From contig NZ_JPRI01000007.1 in assembly GCF_000737765.1 (NCBI RefSeq), forward strand, positions 207,653-271,652: 64,000 bases of DNA, in the 5' to 3' direction. The notes under the pieces were generated by a model. The model searched no databases and had not been told where the DNA came from. It saw nothing but the letters and a program-made list of their open reading frames with translations. Below, piece by piece: positions 37,447 through 46,987 of this stretch; position 1 is the first letter of the stretch, and every line of letters starts with the position of its first letter. The position numbers and the translations under genes are program-made. Origin of the DNA: Chryseobacterium vrystaatense. Its GTDB lineage: Bacteria; Bacteroidota; Bacteroidia; Flavobacteriales; Weeksellaceae.

Positions 37447-38169
37447 ATGCCTGTAATTCCTTTTTTAATCATTTTTAAGCTGTTCTATTTGGGGAATTAT
37501 CCGGAACATCAGACAGATATTATTTACTTTGATGAAAACTGGGAGCCTGTTTCAAAAAAAGAAATGGTGTATTATACACCGCCGCCGGAGCCTGCTGGAG
37601 ATAAGTTTGTATGTAAAGATTATTACAAATCCGGAAAACTTTATTTTGAAGCATTATCTACTTCTAAAACGGAAAAGAAATTTGACGGTGTGGCCAAGTT
37701 CTATGCTGAAAATGGACAGCTGATAGAATCGGCAGTACTCAACAACGGGATCATAAATGGAGAGGTTAATTCCTTTGACGAAAATGGAAAAATAAAAGGT
37801 AAGGCTGTTTACCTTAATAATAAACAGCTTAACGCGCTTATGTTTCACTATAAAGGCGATCCTGAAGGATCACCGGACTATGATACCGCTTTGAAGACTG
37901 TAAAAGAAGAGCTGACGGTTGAAATTATTTTTGACGGAAACATCAAAGGGATCAGGCAGGAAACTTATTTTAAGGATAAAATGGTGAAAAGCTATGATAT
38001 TAACGGCAATCTGATAGGGACAGCCCGGTTGAATGAAGCAGATCCTAACGGAAATGTGCTGGATTATTTAGAACAGGCCAATAAACCCGTCGAAGGAACT
38101 GTTGTAGAATATCCTTATAATCCGATGAGGGTAAAAGGAATAACTCATTTGAAAAAGAAGAAGTTCTAA
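37447..38169 (+). CDS. MORN-repeat (YwqK-like) protein
   Basis: The 240-residue protein starts with a hydrophobic segment (PVIPFLIIFKLFYLG). It then shows repeats of the MORN/YwqK type: DYYKSGKLYFEALSTSK, VAKFYAENGQLIESAVL, EVNSFDENGKIKGKAVY and VKSYDINGNLIGTARL. Members are often annotated as antitoxin-like, but with little experimental basis. It is preceded and followed by small envelope-type genes on the same strand. Confidence 0.75.
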   Translation: MPVIPFLIIFKLFYLGNYPEHQTDIIYFDENWEPVSKKEMVYYTPPPEPAGDKFVCKDYYKSGKLYFEALSTSKTEKKFDGVAKFYAENGQLIESAVLNNGIINGEVNSFDENGKIKGKAVYLNNKQLNALMFHYKGDPEGSPDYDTALKTVKEELTVEIIFDGNIKGIRQETYFKDKMVKSYDINGNLIGTARLNEADPNGNVLDYLEQANKPVEGTVVEYPYNPMRVKGITHLKKKKF

Positions 38170-38304
38170 AGATCAACGTCAAAGTGAATTTCATTTTAAA
38201 TTTTTCAGATAACTGAAATATCCGTTTCGGGAATTGTTATTAAAATCTATCAGTAATATCAGATATAAGAAGTGATGAAGGTCCGGCATCAAAAACGATG
38301 AATA

Positions 38305-38814
38305 ATGTTTACAAAAATTAGAAAGGAACCTCTTACTGCTGAGGAAAAGAAAAAACTAAAATTTATTCTTAAAGTAAGGCTCATCATAGGGTCGTTTTTT
38401 ATAGCGCCATTGACTGTTTTGATGTTCATATCTATGGGTGCTGTAATCGTTCAGGATATAACAAATAGGACTGCAGATGGATGGACGTATTTTTGTCTTG
38501 CATTTCTCTTGATTATTGTATTACTGATCATCCGGTTTGTGATTCCTTTTTATAGAAAATCACTTAAAAATCTTAAATGGAAGGATAAATTAGTGGTTGA
38601 TACTATTGTTTTATCGGTTAAGCAGAAATTGACTGGCAAAGGATATAAATACGTTATCGAAACAGAATATAGATATCTGGATTCCTGGTCAATAACGACT
38701 GTGATGCAGCCCAGTCTTCCTTTTCATGAAATGCATGCGAATATGTCCATAACGATTCATTGCTTTGAAGATAATAAGACAGACATACTCTATATCGAAA
38801 AGACCCATCGTTAG
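38305..38814 (+). CDS. Small two-TM membrane protein, unknown
   Basis: The 169-residue protein has two hydrophobic segments (about 28-50 and 67-87) and a soluble C-terminal part with a beta pattern (KDKLVVDTIVLSVKQKLTGKGYKYVIETEYRYLD). No family is recognised. Its stop overlaps the stop of the minus-strand gene by 4 nt (tail-to-tail). Confidence 0.6.
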   Translation: MFTKIRKEPLTAEEKKKLKFILKVRLIIGSFFIAPLTVLMFISMGAVIVQDITNRTADGWTYFCLAFLLIIVLLIIRFVIPFYRKSLKNLKWKDKLVVDTIVLSVKQKLTGKGYKYVIETEYRYLDSWSITTVMQPSLPFHEMHANMSITIHCFEDNKTDILYIEKTHR

Positions 38815-39230
38815 CGGGTAAAGTTTTCCCTATTCAATGGGTTGGATGTTTTAGTTTTCAGTCTGAATATAATACCACCGGCTGTTTTAAGTGTTGCTTT
38901 ATTAACCGTTAAAGGAGAATATTCGTAACCGTCTATCAGTATTTTTTTTCCAACCACTTTATAAAGATGTTTTTCAGGTTGGTCTTCTTTCCTTTTTGCC
39001 TTTCCTTCACCTTGTTTTTTTGTTGCATAACTGTTAATACGGATCACCTTTACATAGGCAAAATTGCCATTAAATAAGATTTCATGTATTGTATAGTTCG
39101 TGATAGGTCCTGTGGTCATTGCGGTACAACCCGTTGACATTAATGCTTCATAAGTTTTATTGTTTTGAATCTGCCCAAATAAAATTGGATTGATCAATAA
39201 AACGATTAATAAAGAGATGTATAATTTCAT
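38811..39230 (-). CDS. Small exported protein, unknown
   Basis: The 139-residue protein has a signal peptide (MKLYISLLIVLLINPILFGQ). The mature part is beta-rich and basic with one Cys (STGCTAMTTGPITNYTIHEILF) and a Lys-rich loop (KKQGEGKAKRKEDQPEKH). No family is recognised. It is convergent with the previous gene, overlapping by 4 nt. Confidence 0.6.
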   Translation of the reverse strand: MKLYISLLIVLLINPILFGQIQNNKTYEALMSTGCTAMTTGPITNYTIHEILFNGNFAYVKVIRINSYATKKQGEGKAKRKEDQPEKHLYKVVGKKILIDGYEYSPLTVNKATLKTAGGIIFRLKTKTSNPLNRENFTR

Positions 39231-39618
39231 GAGCTTAAGATTTTTACGGGTTTGCCTTTTAAGATATCTCTTTAAAGTTAAATAAAAATGTAACGCTTGT
39301 ATGAAAATTCTGATAAATAGTTAAAGATGAATAGCTTCCGCAGTATGTTGAAAATCTGAAACCTGCCACTGCAAAATCCGGAGCCAAAACTCCGGATTAA
39401 AAAACAATTGGATAAAAGGATAAAACGACTATTTAAAAATTGATATCAATCTTTCCTTACTTTTCTCCTCTGAAATCTTAGGCAGTTTTTTTCCTCTCCG
39501 CATGCATGACGCAGCAGTGATGTTGTTGAATAAGATAAAAATAGTATGAAATATAGATCAGATTCTGCATATTGCAGAGGAGTCATCAGAACAGAGGTCT
39601 GATGAATAGAGTAGTGGC
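39231..39618. other. Intergenic region with hairpins, no gene seen
   Basis: No gene is supported. It holds a stem of 9 bp (39375-39383 with 39390-39398) and, nearer the lipoprotein stop, TCATCAGA (39583-39590) pairing with TCTGATGA (39598-39605). These may help end or protect the lipoprotein transcript. Confidence 0.45.
39375..39398 (-). terminator. Weak terminator hairpin downstream of the lipoprotein gene
   Basis: AATCCGGAG pairs with CTCCGGATT around a 6-nt loop. On the minus strand it is followed only by TTTTG, so termination is uncertain. It is 220 nt from the stop. Confidence 0.4.
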
Positions 39619-40017
39619 TTACTTATATTTGATAAAAGTTGCCAGTACCTTTTTGGTTTTGATGTTGTTCGTTACCGATCCTCCGGTATACGTACTGTTT
39701 TTGCTGCCATTCTTCATGTTACCGAAATCACTTTTTGAGCTTCCTGTAACCTCTTCTGTGAGTTTCATGACCACACCATCTGCGCCCTGTGCTTTGCCCA
39801 GTTCAATTACTTTCTGCTGTACCGCATTCAAAGAATTGAATCCCTGACCGATATCTGTTGTGCCCATTACTTCATGCTCTCTTTTTACATCGGCAGCATC
39901 AAAATATACATCTACGTTCTGTGTGGGTGAATAAGTTTTACCAAAATAAGAAGGCGTACATGATGCAGTGGCAGCCAGTGCAAAGATTCCAATCGATTGG
40001 ATGAATAATTTTTTCAT
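39619..40017 (-). CDS. Lipoprotein of unknown function
   Basis: The 132-residue protein has a lipoprotein signal with lipobox ATASC (Cys20 would be lipidated). The mature part has a YFGKTYSPTQNVDVYFDAADV segment, then a Q/K-rich helix (LNAVQQKVIELGKAQGADGVVMKL) and a Gly/Ser/Asn-rich end. The AQGADGVV pattern is seen in YbjQ/RcsF-type envelope proteins. The role is unknown. It lies 57 nt downstream of the LytT-like regulator on the same strand. Confidence 0.7.
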   Translation of the reverse strand: MKKLFIQSIGIFALAATASCTPSYFGKTYSPTQNVDVYFDAADVKREHEVMGTTDIGQGFNSLNAVQQKVIELGKAQGADGVVMKLTEEVTGSSKSDFGNMKNGSKNSTYTGGSVTNNIKTKKVLATFIKYK

Positions 40018-40074
40018 TGTTTCTGATTTGTAAATTAAATTGTTAGATTTTTATGTTGTTGGTTATTAGTTGAT

Positions 40075-40830
40075 TTATCGTAGGGGGTCAATGGGGCCGG
40101 GTTCATCCTTTCCTTTATTGGTCAGTACTTTATCCATCATTTGTGTCATAAACGTATCGCGGTAGGTTTGTCCGATAGGGATTTGATTCTTCGTAAATTC
40201 CAGTTGTACTGTATTTCCCTGGATCATCGTGATAAAGGGAACCGCTATGATAAATGATTTATGAATACGTCTGAAGCGGTCGGTCGGCAGTTTATCTTCC
40301 AGGCCACCGATATTTAAAAGAGCCATGATCTGCTCGCCGTCTTTGGTATGAAAACATACATATTTTCCTTTTCCTTCAATATAGACCATATCATTGATCT
40401 TGATTTTCAAGAGTTTTCCTTTGTACTCTGTTTTAACCAGAATAAAATCTTCAGTTTCTTTTTTAGAAATAGGCGTTGAAACAGTTTCCTGTGCCCTCTG
40501 TGCCGCCATAAGAAATCTTGGAAAGAAAATTGGTTTTAAGAGGTAATCCACTACATGATGGTCAAATCCTTCAAGGGCATATTCTCTGAAAGCGGTCGTG
40601 AGAATCACTTTATAACGGTCTTTCAGCATCTGCAGTAATTCGATCCCCGACATTCCCGGCATCTGGATATCCAGAAATATGAGGTCAACTTCTGTACTGT
40701 TCAGCAGTTGTAATGCTTCAGCGGGATTCGTTGCAGAGCCTACCAGTTTCAGAAACGGAGTCTGTTCAATATGCAAAGTCAGCAGTTCTATGGCGTGAGC
40801 CTCATCGTCTACTACAATACAGTTCATCAT
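40075..40830 (-). CDS. LytTR-family response regulator
   Basis: The 251-residue protein has an N-terminal receiver domain with phospho-acceptor Asp54 (IFLDIQMPG) and a C-terminal LytTR DNA-binding domain (about 130-235, including YIEGKGKYVCFHTKDGE and RIHKSFIIA). It forms a pair with the sensor kinase upstream, 3 nt away. LytTR regulators bind direct repeats upstream of their targets; the targets here are unknown. Confidence 0.93.
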   Translation of the reverse strand: MMNCIVVDDEAHAIELLTLHIEQTPFLKLVGSATNPAEALQLLNSTEVDLIFLDIQMPGMSGIELLQMLKDRYKVILTTAFREYALEGFDHHVVDYLLKPIFFPRFLMAAQRAQETVSTPISKKETEDFILVKTEYKGKLLKIKINDMVYIEGKGKYVCFHTKDGEQIMALLNIGGLEDKLPTDRFRRIHKSFIIAVPFITMIQGNTVQLEFTKNQIPIGQTYRDTFMTQMMDKVLTNKGKDEPGPIDPLR

Positions 40831-40833
40831 GAT

Positions 40834-41883
40834 TTATAGATTAATGATAATTTCGTTTAAATAATAATTCTCATCTTCCTTGATCTTAAAAGTATGTTTG
40901 ATCCCATACATAAGCTCCAGCCGCTGCTGGACATTGTTCAGACCAATTCCTTTGGAGGGTTCTTTCGGACCCGTTTTCTTTTTATTGCACACCAGAAAGC
41001 ATATTTTACTTTTCGTAGCAATCAGTTCAATAGATACCTGGTTTTTCTCATCATTGAGATCGCCGTGTTTAAAAGCATTTTCTACGAGGGTAACGAATGC
41101 CAGAACAGGTATAACGGCATCATTTGCCTGGACATCTTCATAATATTTAATTTTTAAGGTGTTACTGAAACGGATCTGGTTCATCTCAATCACTTTTTTC
41201 ATATGCTCAACCTCCAGTGCCAGAGGAACTGTTCCCATTTCTCCCCAGTCATCAAGCGCGTAACTCATAATTTCGGAAAGAAGATGTACGGCATGCGCGG
41301 CCTCAGGACTGCTTTTAAGGGTTTTTGTGTAAATAAGGCTCAGCGAATTAAAAAGAAAATGAGGATTGATCTGATATTTGATCGCTGCAAGTTCTGCCCG
41401 GAGTTTTTCCTTTTCCAGTTCTTCTTTATGCTTTCGCATTTCATTGGAGGTGATTAAAGTTGCCACAAAATAAGAGATTAATATAATAATGCTGTCAAGA
41501 ACTGCAGCGGTGATAAAAAATGTCTTGGGGGAAACATAGTTAACGCTTTTAGGATCAGGTTTTATGATGGCGAAATTCCATAGGAATTCATAAGCAGTCA
41601 GTATTACAAAAAGAAAAAGACACTGCGGAATAATGGTTTTCCAGTTTCTGCTTCTGATCAGCGGAATAACCAAATGATAAATCAGGATATAATAGACTAG
41701 GGTTCCCTTAATGATAGTATGAACAAAATTGAGATAGAACTCAGCACCTGTTCCAAACTGTTTCATTGTTATTTCGAGCCCCTGAAGCCTGATGAGAAAT
41801 AGAAATACAGTAATGTTCCATACTGTATATAATGTGAGTATGATCAGTATCTGTTTCCATTGCTTTTTAATCGTTTGTAACAT
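40834..41883 (-). CDS. LytS-type sensor histidine kinase
   Basis: The 349-residue membrane protein has about four transmembrane helices in the first 145 residues, then the His_kinase domain with phospho-acceptor His175 (YQINPHFLFNSL) and an ATP-binding end (ENAFKHG and GIGLNNVQQRLELMYG). There is no extracellular sensing domain, so the signal is probably membrane-related. It is the first gene of a two-gene operon with the LytTR regulator. Confidence 0.93.
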   Translation of the reverse strand: MLQTIKKQWKQILIILTLYTVWNITVFLFLIRLQGLEITMKQFGTGAEFYLNFVHTIIKGTLVYYILIYHLVIPLIRSRNWKTIIPQCLFLFVILTAYEFLWNFAIIKPDPKSVNYVSPKTFFITAAVLDSIIILISYFVATLITSNEMRKHKEELEKEKLRAELAAIKYQINPHFLFNSLSLIYTKTLKSSPEAAHAVHLLSEIMSYALDDWGEMGTVPLALEVEHMKKVIEMNQIRFSNTLKIKYYEDVQANDAVIPVLAFVTLVENAFKHGDLNDEKNQVSIELIATKSKICFLVCNKKKTGPKEPSKGIGLNNVQQRLELMYGIKHTFKIKEDENYYLNEIIINL

Positions 41884-42183
41884 TTTAATTCTCTTCTTTT
41901 TATAAAGTATGGATGCCTTTTGCTGGAAATGTTTTTTCTTTAAATAATAATTTTTCCTTATTAAAATTACGACAATTCTCTTTTTGACAGTGCAATATTA
42001 ATTCATATCATAATGAGACAAAAATATAATCCACCAATACCTGTATTAGCGGCATCAATCATAGGATTGTGGCAACTTTATAGATTTAAACAGAAAAATG
42101 AAGGACTGACTATTATTTAAATGCATAAACAAGATAACAACGGAGGGGTGTTGTAAGAGAGTGGGGCATAAAAAAAGCAGAGA
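41884..42183. other. Intergenic region with a possible 35-residue small ORF
   Basis: On the plus strand 42013-42120 encodes MRQKYNPPIPVLAASIIGLW and continues to 35 residues with a hydrophobic middle. No ribosome-binding or promoter signal supports it clearly, so it is not called as a gene. The rest is AT-rich with the MFS terminator at the right end. Confidence 0.4.
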
Positions 42184-42195
42184 TTAATTCTCTGC
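42170..42195 (-). terminator. Terminator of the MFS gene, containing its stop codon
   Basis: On the minus strand GCAGAGA and TCTCTGC (42177-42195) form a 7-bp stem followed by seven T. The loop ATTAA includes the stop TAA of the transporter gene. Confidence 0.85.
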
Positions 42196-43392
42196 CTGTT
42201 CTTTTTTAACCGCCTGATGCATGACGAGGATAATTCCTAACAGTACAATGGCAATAGCCAGATAGCGCCAGGAAAGTCCGCTCTGTTCTGTGACGGTTCC
42301 ACTGACGGATATGATGAAACTTGTAATGGAAGTGATCACATAAACCAATCCACCCATCAGCCCACCTGCTGTTCCTGCATTTTTCGGAAAATACAGCATA
42401 CTTGTTGTAAAGAATGAAGTAAACAGAATTCCTGAACAGATGTGAATAAAGAATGCAAAAGGAACCATAATAAACAGGCTTTCTGCATAAAAGCTGGTGG
42501 CAATAAGTCCTGCAATCAGGATCAGCTGTAAAATTATTGGCTGAAGAATTCGTGGCTTAAAGTCTAATTTAAGTCTGCGTTTTCCAATAAAACCGCCGAT
42601 CATCCACGAGAATCCCAATATCAGGGTACAGTATCCGATAACGACAGGCGTAAAGTGAAATGTATTCTCAATAATAAAAGGACCTGTCAGATTGAAGAGC
42701 ATAACGATAGAGTAGCTCAGTCCTAATATAAAGATACCCAGCATGAAAATTCTGTTTTTAAGCATCATCTTATACAGGCTGATGTTCTCAGAAAGATTAA
42801 GTTTCTTTTTCTCCGGTAAACTTTCACCGCTAAAAAACCACTCAAAAAGAAATAAAGCCCCGGCATACAAAGCCAGAAAATGAAAATTAGCATGCCAGTT
42901 AAAAAGCTTTTCAAGATATCCTCCCAGAAAAGGTGCTAAAATAGGTCCGCAAGACCAGACAATCGTGAAATAGCTCAGATAATGCTTTACCTTTTCAGAA
43001 TCATAAAGATCCACAAAGATAGCACGGGTAGCCACAACCAGAACAGAAACAGCGGCACCCTGAAGAATGCGGAGCAGACAGATCAAGAGAATACTGTCCG
43101 TCATCGTAATCAAAATACTGCTGACGATCAGTAGAAACAAGGCGATAAGCTTCGGTCTGTAACGTCCGATACTGTCCAGAATTCCACCCACAAAGAGCTG
43201 TGAAATTCCGTAACTCAAAAGATAAGACGTTAAAGTGATCTGGATATCCTTTTCAGAGACCTGCATTTCCTTGGCCATCGAAGGAAATGAGGGTAGGTAA
43301 ATATCTGTAACAAACCCGGAAAGCGGGATCGATACAAAGGCCATAATGGTTATTAATCTGATTCTTTTTTCAGATGCTTCTTTCAACAACAT
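42184..43392 (-). CDS. Bcr/CflA-type MFS drug exporter
   Basis: The 402-residue protein has 12 predicted transmembrane helices and the family signatures FVTDIYLPSFPSMAKEM (about 23-39), GGILDSIGRYRPK near 66-78 and the long hydrophobic helices of the 12-TM exporters. It should export small toxic compounds by proton antiport; the substrate is unknown. It lies 90 nt downstream of an AraC-type regulator on the same strand, which may control it. Its stop codon lies inside a terminator hairpin. Confidence 0.92.
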   Translation of the reverse strand: MLLKEASEKRIRLITIMAFVSIPLSGFVTDIYLPSFPSMAKEMQVSEKDIQITLTSYLLSYGISQLFVGGILDSIGRYRPKLIALFLLIVSSILITMTDSILLICLLRILQGAAVSVLVVATRAIFVDLYDSEKVKHYLSYFTIVWSCGPILAPFLGGYLEKLFNWHANFHFLALYAGALFLFEWFFSGESLPEKKKLNLSENISLYKMMLKNRIFMLGIFILGLSYSIVMLFNLTGPFIIENTFHFTPVVIGYCTLILGFSWMIGGFIGKRRLKLDFKPRILQPIILQLILIAGLIATSFYAESLFIMVPFAFFIHICSGILFTSFFTTSMLYFPKNAGTAGGLMGGLVYVITSITSFIISVSGTVTEQSGLSWRYLAIAIVLLGIILVMHQAVKKEQAEN

Positions 43393-43414
43393 ATTCGTTC
43401 GTTATTTTACTATG

Positions 43415-43422
43415 CAAAAGTA
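43415..43422 (-). promoter_or_regulatory. -7 element upstream of the MFS gene
   Basis: The minus strand reads TACTTTTG, an exact TAnnTTTG match, 23 nt before the ATG. It implies that the exporter has its own promoter besides read-through from the AraC gene. Confidence 0.45.
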
Positions 43423-43482
43423 GGCTAAGAAATATCAAATTGAATTTTAAAAGACAAAGTAAAAATTACAAAAATCAAAGAT

Positions 43483-44397
43483 TTAATATGCGTTTTTAAA
43501 TTTTAAAGGTGAAACCTCAGCATGCTTTTTAAAGAAATTATTGAAATGGGAAGGCTGGTCAAACCCCAATGTATATCCTATTTCCGCAATATCCCAGTTC
43601 GTGTATTTCAGAAGATTTTTCGACTCTTCAAAAACCCTTTCTTTAATGATTTGCGTTGTGGTAAGCTGAGTCACGGATTTTACCGATGAATTCAAATGAT
43701 TGACATGCACATTCAGATGCTCTGCAAAATCAGAAGCCGTTTTCAAAGCCAGCGGATAAGCCGGAGAATCCAACGGAAACTGTTTGTTGAGAAGCTCATC
43801 GAACAATCGGTAAAGGCGGATGTTGGCAGGAAGTTCATTAGGATGAATATCATCTACACGATTCTCCAAAGCAAGATGCATCACAGAAGCAAGGTGGCTT
43901 TTGATACTGCTGCACCGGAATGGATAAGCTGAGTTATTCAGTTTATACATTTGTTCAAAATAAAGTGTTGCCAGCTGGGTCTGCTCATCTGTTAAAAAAA
44001 CAATAGGTTTGCTCCACTCCTTAAAAAGGGATGTCTTTTTAAACAAATTGAATTCTGTATTTCCATTAAAAAACTCCTGATTGAACAGACAGAAATAGCC
44101 CTCCTGAAGATCACCGTCACATTCCCATGAATAAGGGATATGAGGAGAAGGAAAAAAAAGGGCAGGGCGGTCAATATACAGTTCATGGGCACCATATTGA
44201 AAAGTGCCTTTCCCCTGAATAAAGCTTACTTTATAATAATCCCGGCGGTTGTAGGGACTTTTAAAACTACAGTATTTCCGCATGGAAACATTAAAATGTG
44301 ACTTTCCGGTTTCGAAATCATCAGAGTCAAACATTTTCATTTGATTCTTCCTGAGACGTTTGTAATAATCTTCAATGGTTTCAAGCTGATCACTCAT
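43483..44397 (-). CDS. AraC-family transcriptional regulator
   Basis: The 304-residue protein has an N-terminal sensing domain and a C-terminal AraC-type double HTH (last about 100 residues, with WDIAEIGYTLGFDQPSHFNNFFKKHAEVSPLKF). It is next to the Bcr/CflA exporter and likely controls it; the ligand is unknown. The upstream region has a TATCTTTG box. Confidence 0.9.
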   Translation of the reverse strand: MSDQLETIEDYYKRLRKNQMKMFDSDDFETGKSHFNVSMRKYCSFKSPYNRRDYYKVSFIQGKGTFQYGAHELYIDRPALFFPSPHIPYSWECDGDLQEGYFCLFNQEFFNGNTEFNLFKKTSLFKEWSKPIVFLTDEQTQLATLYFEQMYKLNNSAYPFRCSSIKSHLASVMHLALENRVDDIHPNELPANIRLYRLFDELLNKQFPLDSPAYPLALKTASDFAEHLNVHVNHLNSSVKSVTQLTTTQIIKERVFEESKNLLKYTNWDIAEIGYTLGFDQPSHFNNFFKKHAEVSPLKFKNAY

Positions 44398-44730
44398 AAT
44401 TTTAAAATTATAAAAATCAAAGATACGTAAACCACCGCCAATCTTTATCTGCTTTCTGACATGTAATAATAATCTGTAAAATAGTTTTTCTCAATTTTCT
44501 TTGAACAGGAAGTTTATGATAGACTTATAATGAATATTTCTCAGTCAGAGCAAAAAAACAACCATTAAGACTCATGAAGCAGTTAAGAATGATTAAACCG
44601 AATATACTTTTTAACCCAAGTAAATTTTATCTCAACTTCCCCGAGTGACTTCACAAAGTTCTTAATGGAAAAAAATAAACAGTATCTGAATATTTTAAAA
44701 CGTTTTGAGAAACGTACTGTTCATTGCAAT
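44398..44730. other. Intergenic region, no gene seen
   Basis: It holds the AraC promoter near its left end. The rest is AT-rich with no conserved structure or open frame of note. Confidence 0.4.
44418..44425 (-). promoter_or_regulatory. -7 element upstream of the AraC regulator at 43483-44397
   Basis: The minus strand reads TATCTTTG (TAnnTTTG), 20 nt before the ATG. No TTG is seen at the usual 17-23 nt spacing. Confidence 0.45.
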
Positions 44731-45240
44731 CTAATTTTTACTGAACTGTAATATATGTGATGGAAGTTTAAAAGGTCCTGCGTCCGCATCGGCAGCTACA
44801 GTAAATCCTGAGTCCTTTAAAAATGCTGCAAGAGGATCATGAACCATCATATTGATCCAGATGATATCCGTAAAACTGGCCGCTGACTTGCTTTTTTTCC
44901 AAAGTGATTCCCTGACTTCAGCAGAATCGAATTCAGGAAGAATCACAAAACTGATCTCTGTTGCTTTTTTACCTTCAGGAAGAGAAGAATGTCCTGTACC
45001 ACTTTTCAGAATGCTGTATCCAACTGGTTTCCCGTCCAGATAAGTGATGATAAGCTGGGTGGAAAGGTCATTGAGATCATTGATCATCTTTCTGGGATCA
45101 ATATCGTTTTCTATATATTTTTTGACTTCTTCTTCAGGGACGAGTTCCCTGTGCAGCGAGTAGACTGAAGAATCGATAATGGTTATAAGATCAGAAATTC
45201 CCTCCTCAGAACCTACTGTAAATTTTGAAATTATATTCAT
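44731..45240 (-). CDS. GNAT-family N-acetyltransferase-like protein
   Basis: The 169-residue protein has a GNAT-like pattern: a helix at the N-terminus, then LIITYLDGKPVGYSILKSG (strands), ATEISFVILPEF and the C-terminal DIIWINMMVHDPLAAFLKDSGFTV. The acetyl-CoA motif Q/RxxGxG/A is weak, so the call is less secure than usual. The gene is divergent from the MocR regulator, whose likely operator lies between them. An acetyltransferase controlled by a MocR protein is a plausible pair. Confidence 0.65.
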   Translation of the reverse strand: MNIISKFTVGSEEGISDLITIIDSSVYSLHRELVPEEEVKKYIENDIDPRKMINDLNDLSTQLIITYLDGKPVGYSILKSGTGHSSLPEGKKATEISFVILPEFDSAEVRESLWKKSKSAASFTDIIWINMMVHDPLAAFLKDSGFTVAADADAGPFKLPSHILQFSKN

Positions 45241-45283
45241 GAATCTTTTTTATTCAAAATTAGAAGATTATTGCATTCAAAAG

Positions 45284-45347
45284 GGATACAGTTTTGATTA
45301 ATTTAATCGGTACAGTTGCTTATTTTGTAAATTTGTACGGTACAGTT
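45284..45347. promoter_or_regulatory. Divergent control region with three TACAGTT repeats
   Basis: TACAGTT occurs at 45287, 45311 and 45341, in the contexts GGATACAGTT, GGTACAGTT and GGTACAGTT. TAAATTTG at 45328-45335 is a -7 box for the MocR gene and lies between the last two repeats. MocR regulators usually bind direct repeats, so these are candidate sites for self-control and control of the GNAT gene. Confidence 0.6.
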
Positions 45348-45360
45348 TAAAAAAATAGGA

Positions 45361-46779
45361 ATGCGGAGCTACAAATATGAAGTTTTTACAATGATTCTTG
45401 AAGAGCAGATCAAAAGAGGAATTCTGATTCAAGGACAACGTCTGCCATCTGTGCGCGAGATCAAAAATACATACAGCCTGAGTACAAGTTCGGTGCAGAG
45501 CGGGTTTGAATATCTCATGATGAAAGGTTTGGTGGAAAGCAGTCCACGTTCCGGATACTTTGTAGCATATACTCCGGATACTCATGTTTCTAAAATGAAA
45601 ACGTACCTCCCTCCGGTAGTTCGCGATGCTGAATTTGCTGAAAATGTTATGCTTACCTCTGCCAGAAACAAACCATCGGAATCAAGCACTTTCAATACAG
45701 CTGCACCGGGAGATCTTTTGGTTCCGCAAAAACTGATTCTTAGAACAATGCAGGAAGTTATCCGTGAAAAAGGAGCAGCTCTGCTAAGGTATTATCCGTC
45801 CAACGGGCTGGATGAACTGAGAAAACAGATTTCCCTTCATACGGCTATTCATGGATGTTTGTTAAATCCAGATGAGATCATCATTACAGACGGCGCACTG
45901 CAGGCGCTTACAATAGCTTTACGTGCGGTCACCGATCCCGGCGATATTGTAGCTGTTGAAAGTCCCTCCGTCTTTTCAGTGCTGGAAGCTATGGCCAACC
46001 TCGGACTTAAAATAATAGAAATTCCCATTCATTATGAAAACGGTTTTGATACAGAATACTTCAGGAATATCTGTACATCGAATGAAATAAAGGCAGTGAT
46101 AGTCACCCCGAATTTTCACAATCCGACAGGGATCGTTATGAATGATGATGCTAAAAAAGAATTGCTGAAAGCTGCGGTCTCTTTTCAGATTCCCATTATT
46201 GAAAACGATATATATGGTGATCTTTATTTTGGTGAAAAAAGACCGAGAAGTATTAAGAGCTTTGATGATTCCGGGTTGGTGATGACCTATTCTTCATTTG
46301 CAAAAACACTGGCACCGGGAATCCGTTTGGGGTGGCTTCATACCGGACGTTTTTATTCCCGTTCGGAAAGAGCAAGATTTGTTATGGGCAGATCCGTTTC
46401 CCCCATCTACCAGGAACTGATGCTGAAACTCCTGCAGGGTAATAGTTACCAGAGACATTTGAGGTCATTCAGAAAACACCTGAACCGGCAGGCATTGGAA
46501 GTGTTGAATGCTTTACGGAGATACTTTCCTGAAGATTCATATTTTCACAGCCCTCAGGGAGGATACAGTATTTGGGGAAGGCTTCCGGAAAGAACTGATA
46601 TGAAATCATTTTTTAATTATTGCAATCAAAACAAAATTCTGTTCACTCCCGGAAATACGTTTTCACTGACGGGCGAGTATGATCATCATTTCCGGATTGT
46701 TTTTGCAGACAGGATCACTGAGGAAAGCATGAGCTTACTGGAAAGTGCGGGTAAAAAAGCAAAAGAACTTGCCAGGTAA
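45361..46779 (+). CDS. MocR-type regulator (GntR HTH fused to PLP aminotransferase domain)
   Basis: The 472-residue protein has an N-terminal winged-helix GntR domain (about 1-70, RLPSVREIKNTYSLSTSSVQSGFEYLMMKGLVESSPRSGYFV) joined by a linker to an aminotransferase class I fold (about 105-470). The PLP lysine is Lys315 in SSFAKTLAPG, and the HNPTG motif (253-257) is present. MocR proteins act as regulators sensing PLP-linked ligands; enzymatic activity is usually lost or weak. Direct repeats upstream are candidate binding sites. Confidence 0.93.
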   Translation: MRSYKYEVFTMILEEQIKRGILIQGQRLPSVREIKNTYSLSTSSVQSGFEYLMMKGLVESSPRSGYFVAYTPDTHVSKMKTYLPPVVRDAEFAENVMLTSARNKPSESSTFNTAAPGDLLVPQKLILRTMQEVIREKGAALLRYYPSNGLDELRKQISLHTAIHGCLLNPDEIIITDGALQALTIALRAVTDPGDIVAVESPSVFSVLEAMANLGLKIIEIPIHYENGFDTEYFRNICTSNEIKAVIVTPNFHNPTGIVMNDDAKKELLKAAVSFQIPIIENDIYGDLYFGEKRPRSIKSFDDSGLVMTYSSFAKTLAPGIRLGWLHTGRFYSRSERARFVMGRSVSPIYQELMLKLLQGNSYQRHLRSFRKHLNRQALEVLNALRRYFPEDSYFHSPQGGYSIWGRLPERTDMKSFFNYCNQNKILFTPGNTFSLTGEYDHHFRIVFADRITEESMSLLESAGKKAKELAR

Positions 46780-46987
46780 GTCTGTTTGTGAAAGAATAAT
46801 GATTTGTTTCGATGGCTGAAAACAGATGTGTTAATAGGATGCTTAATCATGCTTAAGAATTATATCTATCCACTAATGGTCAAAAGCTGATCCTGTAAAA
46901 ATTTTGAAAATACTCCGCATAAAACCTCCTGTTAATTAAATATTTTTTAATTTCGCAGGATTCAAAGTCACTTTGTAAATCTATCTA

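Noticed and set aside
42013..42120. 35-codon small ORF with hydrophobic centre
   Set aside because: No promoter or terminator of its own and no conservation evidence available.
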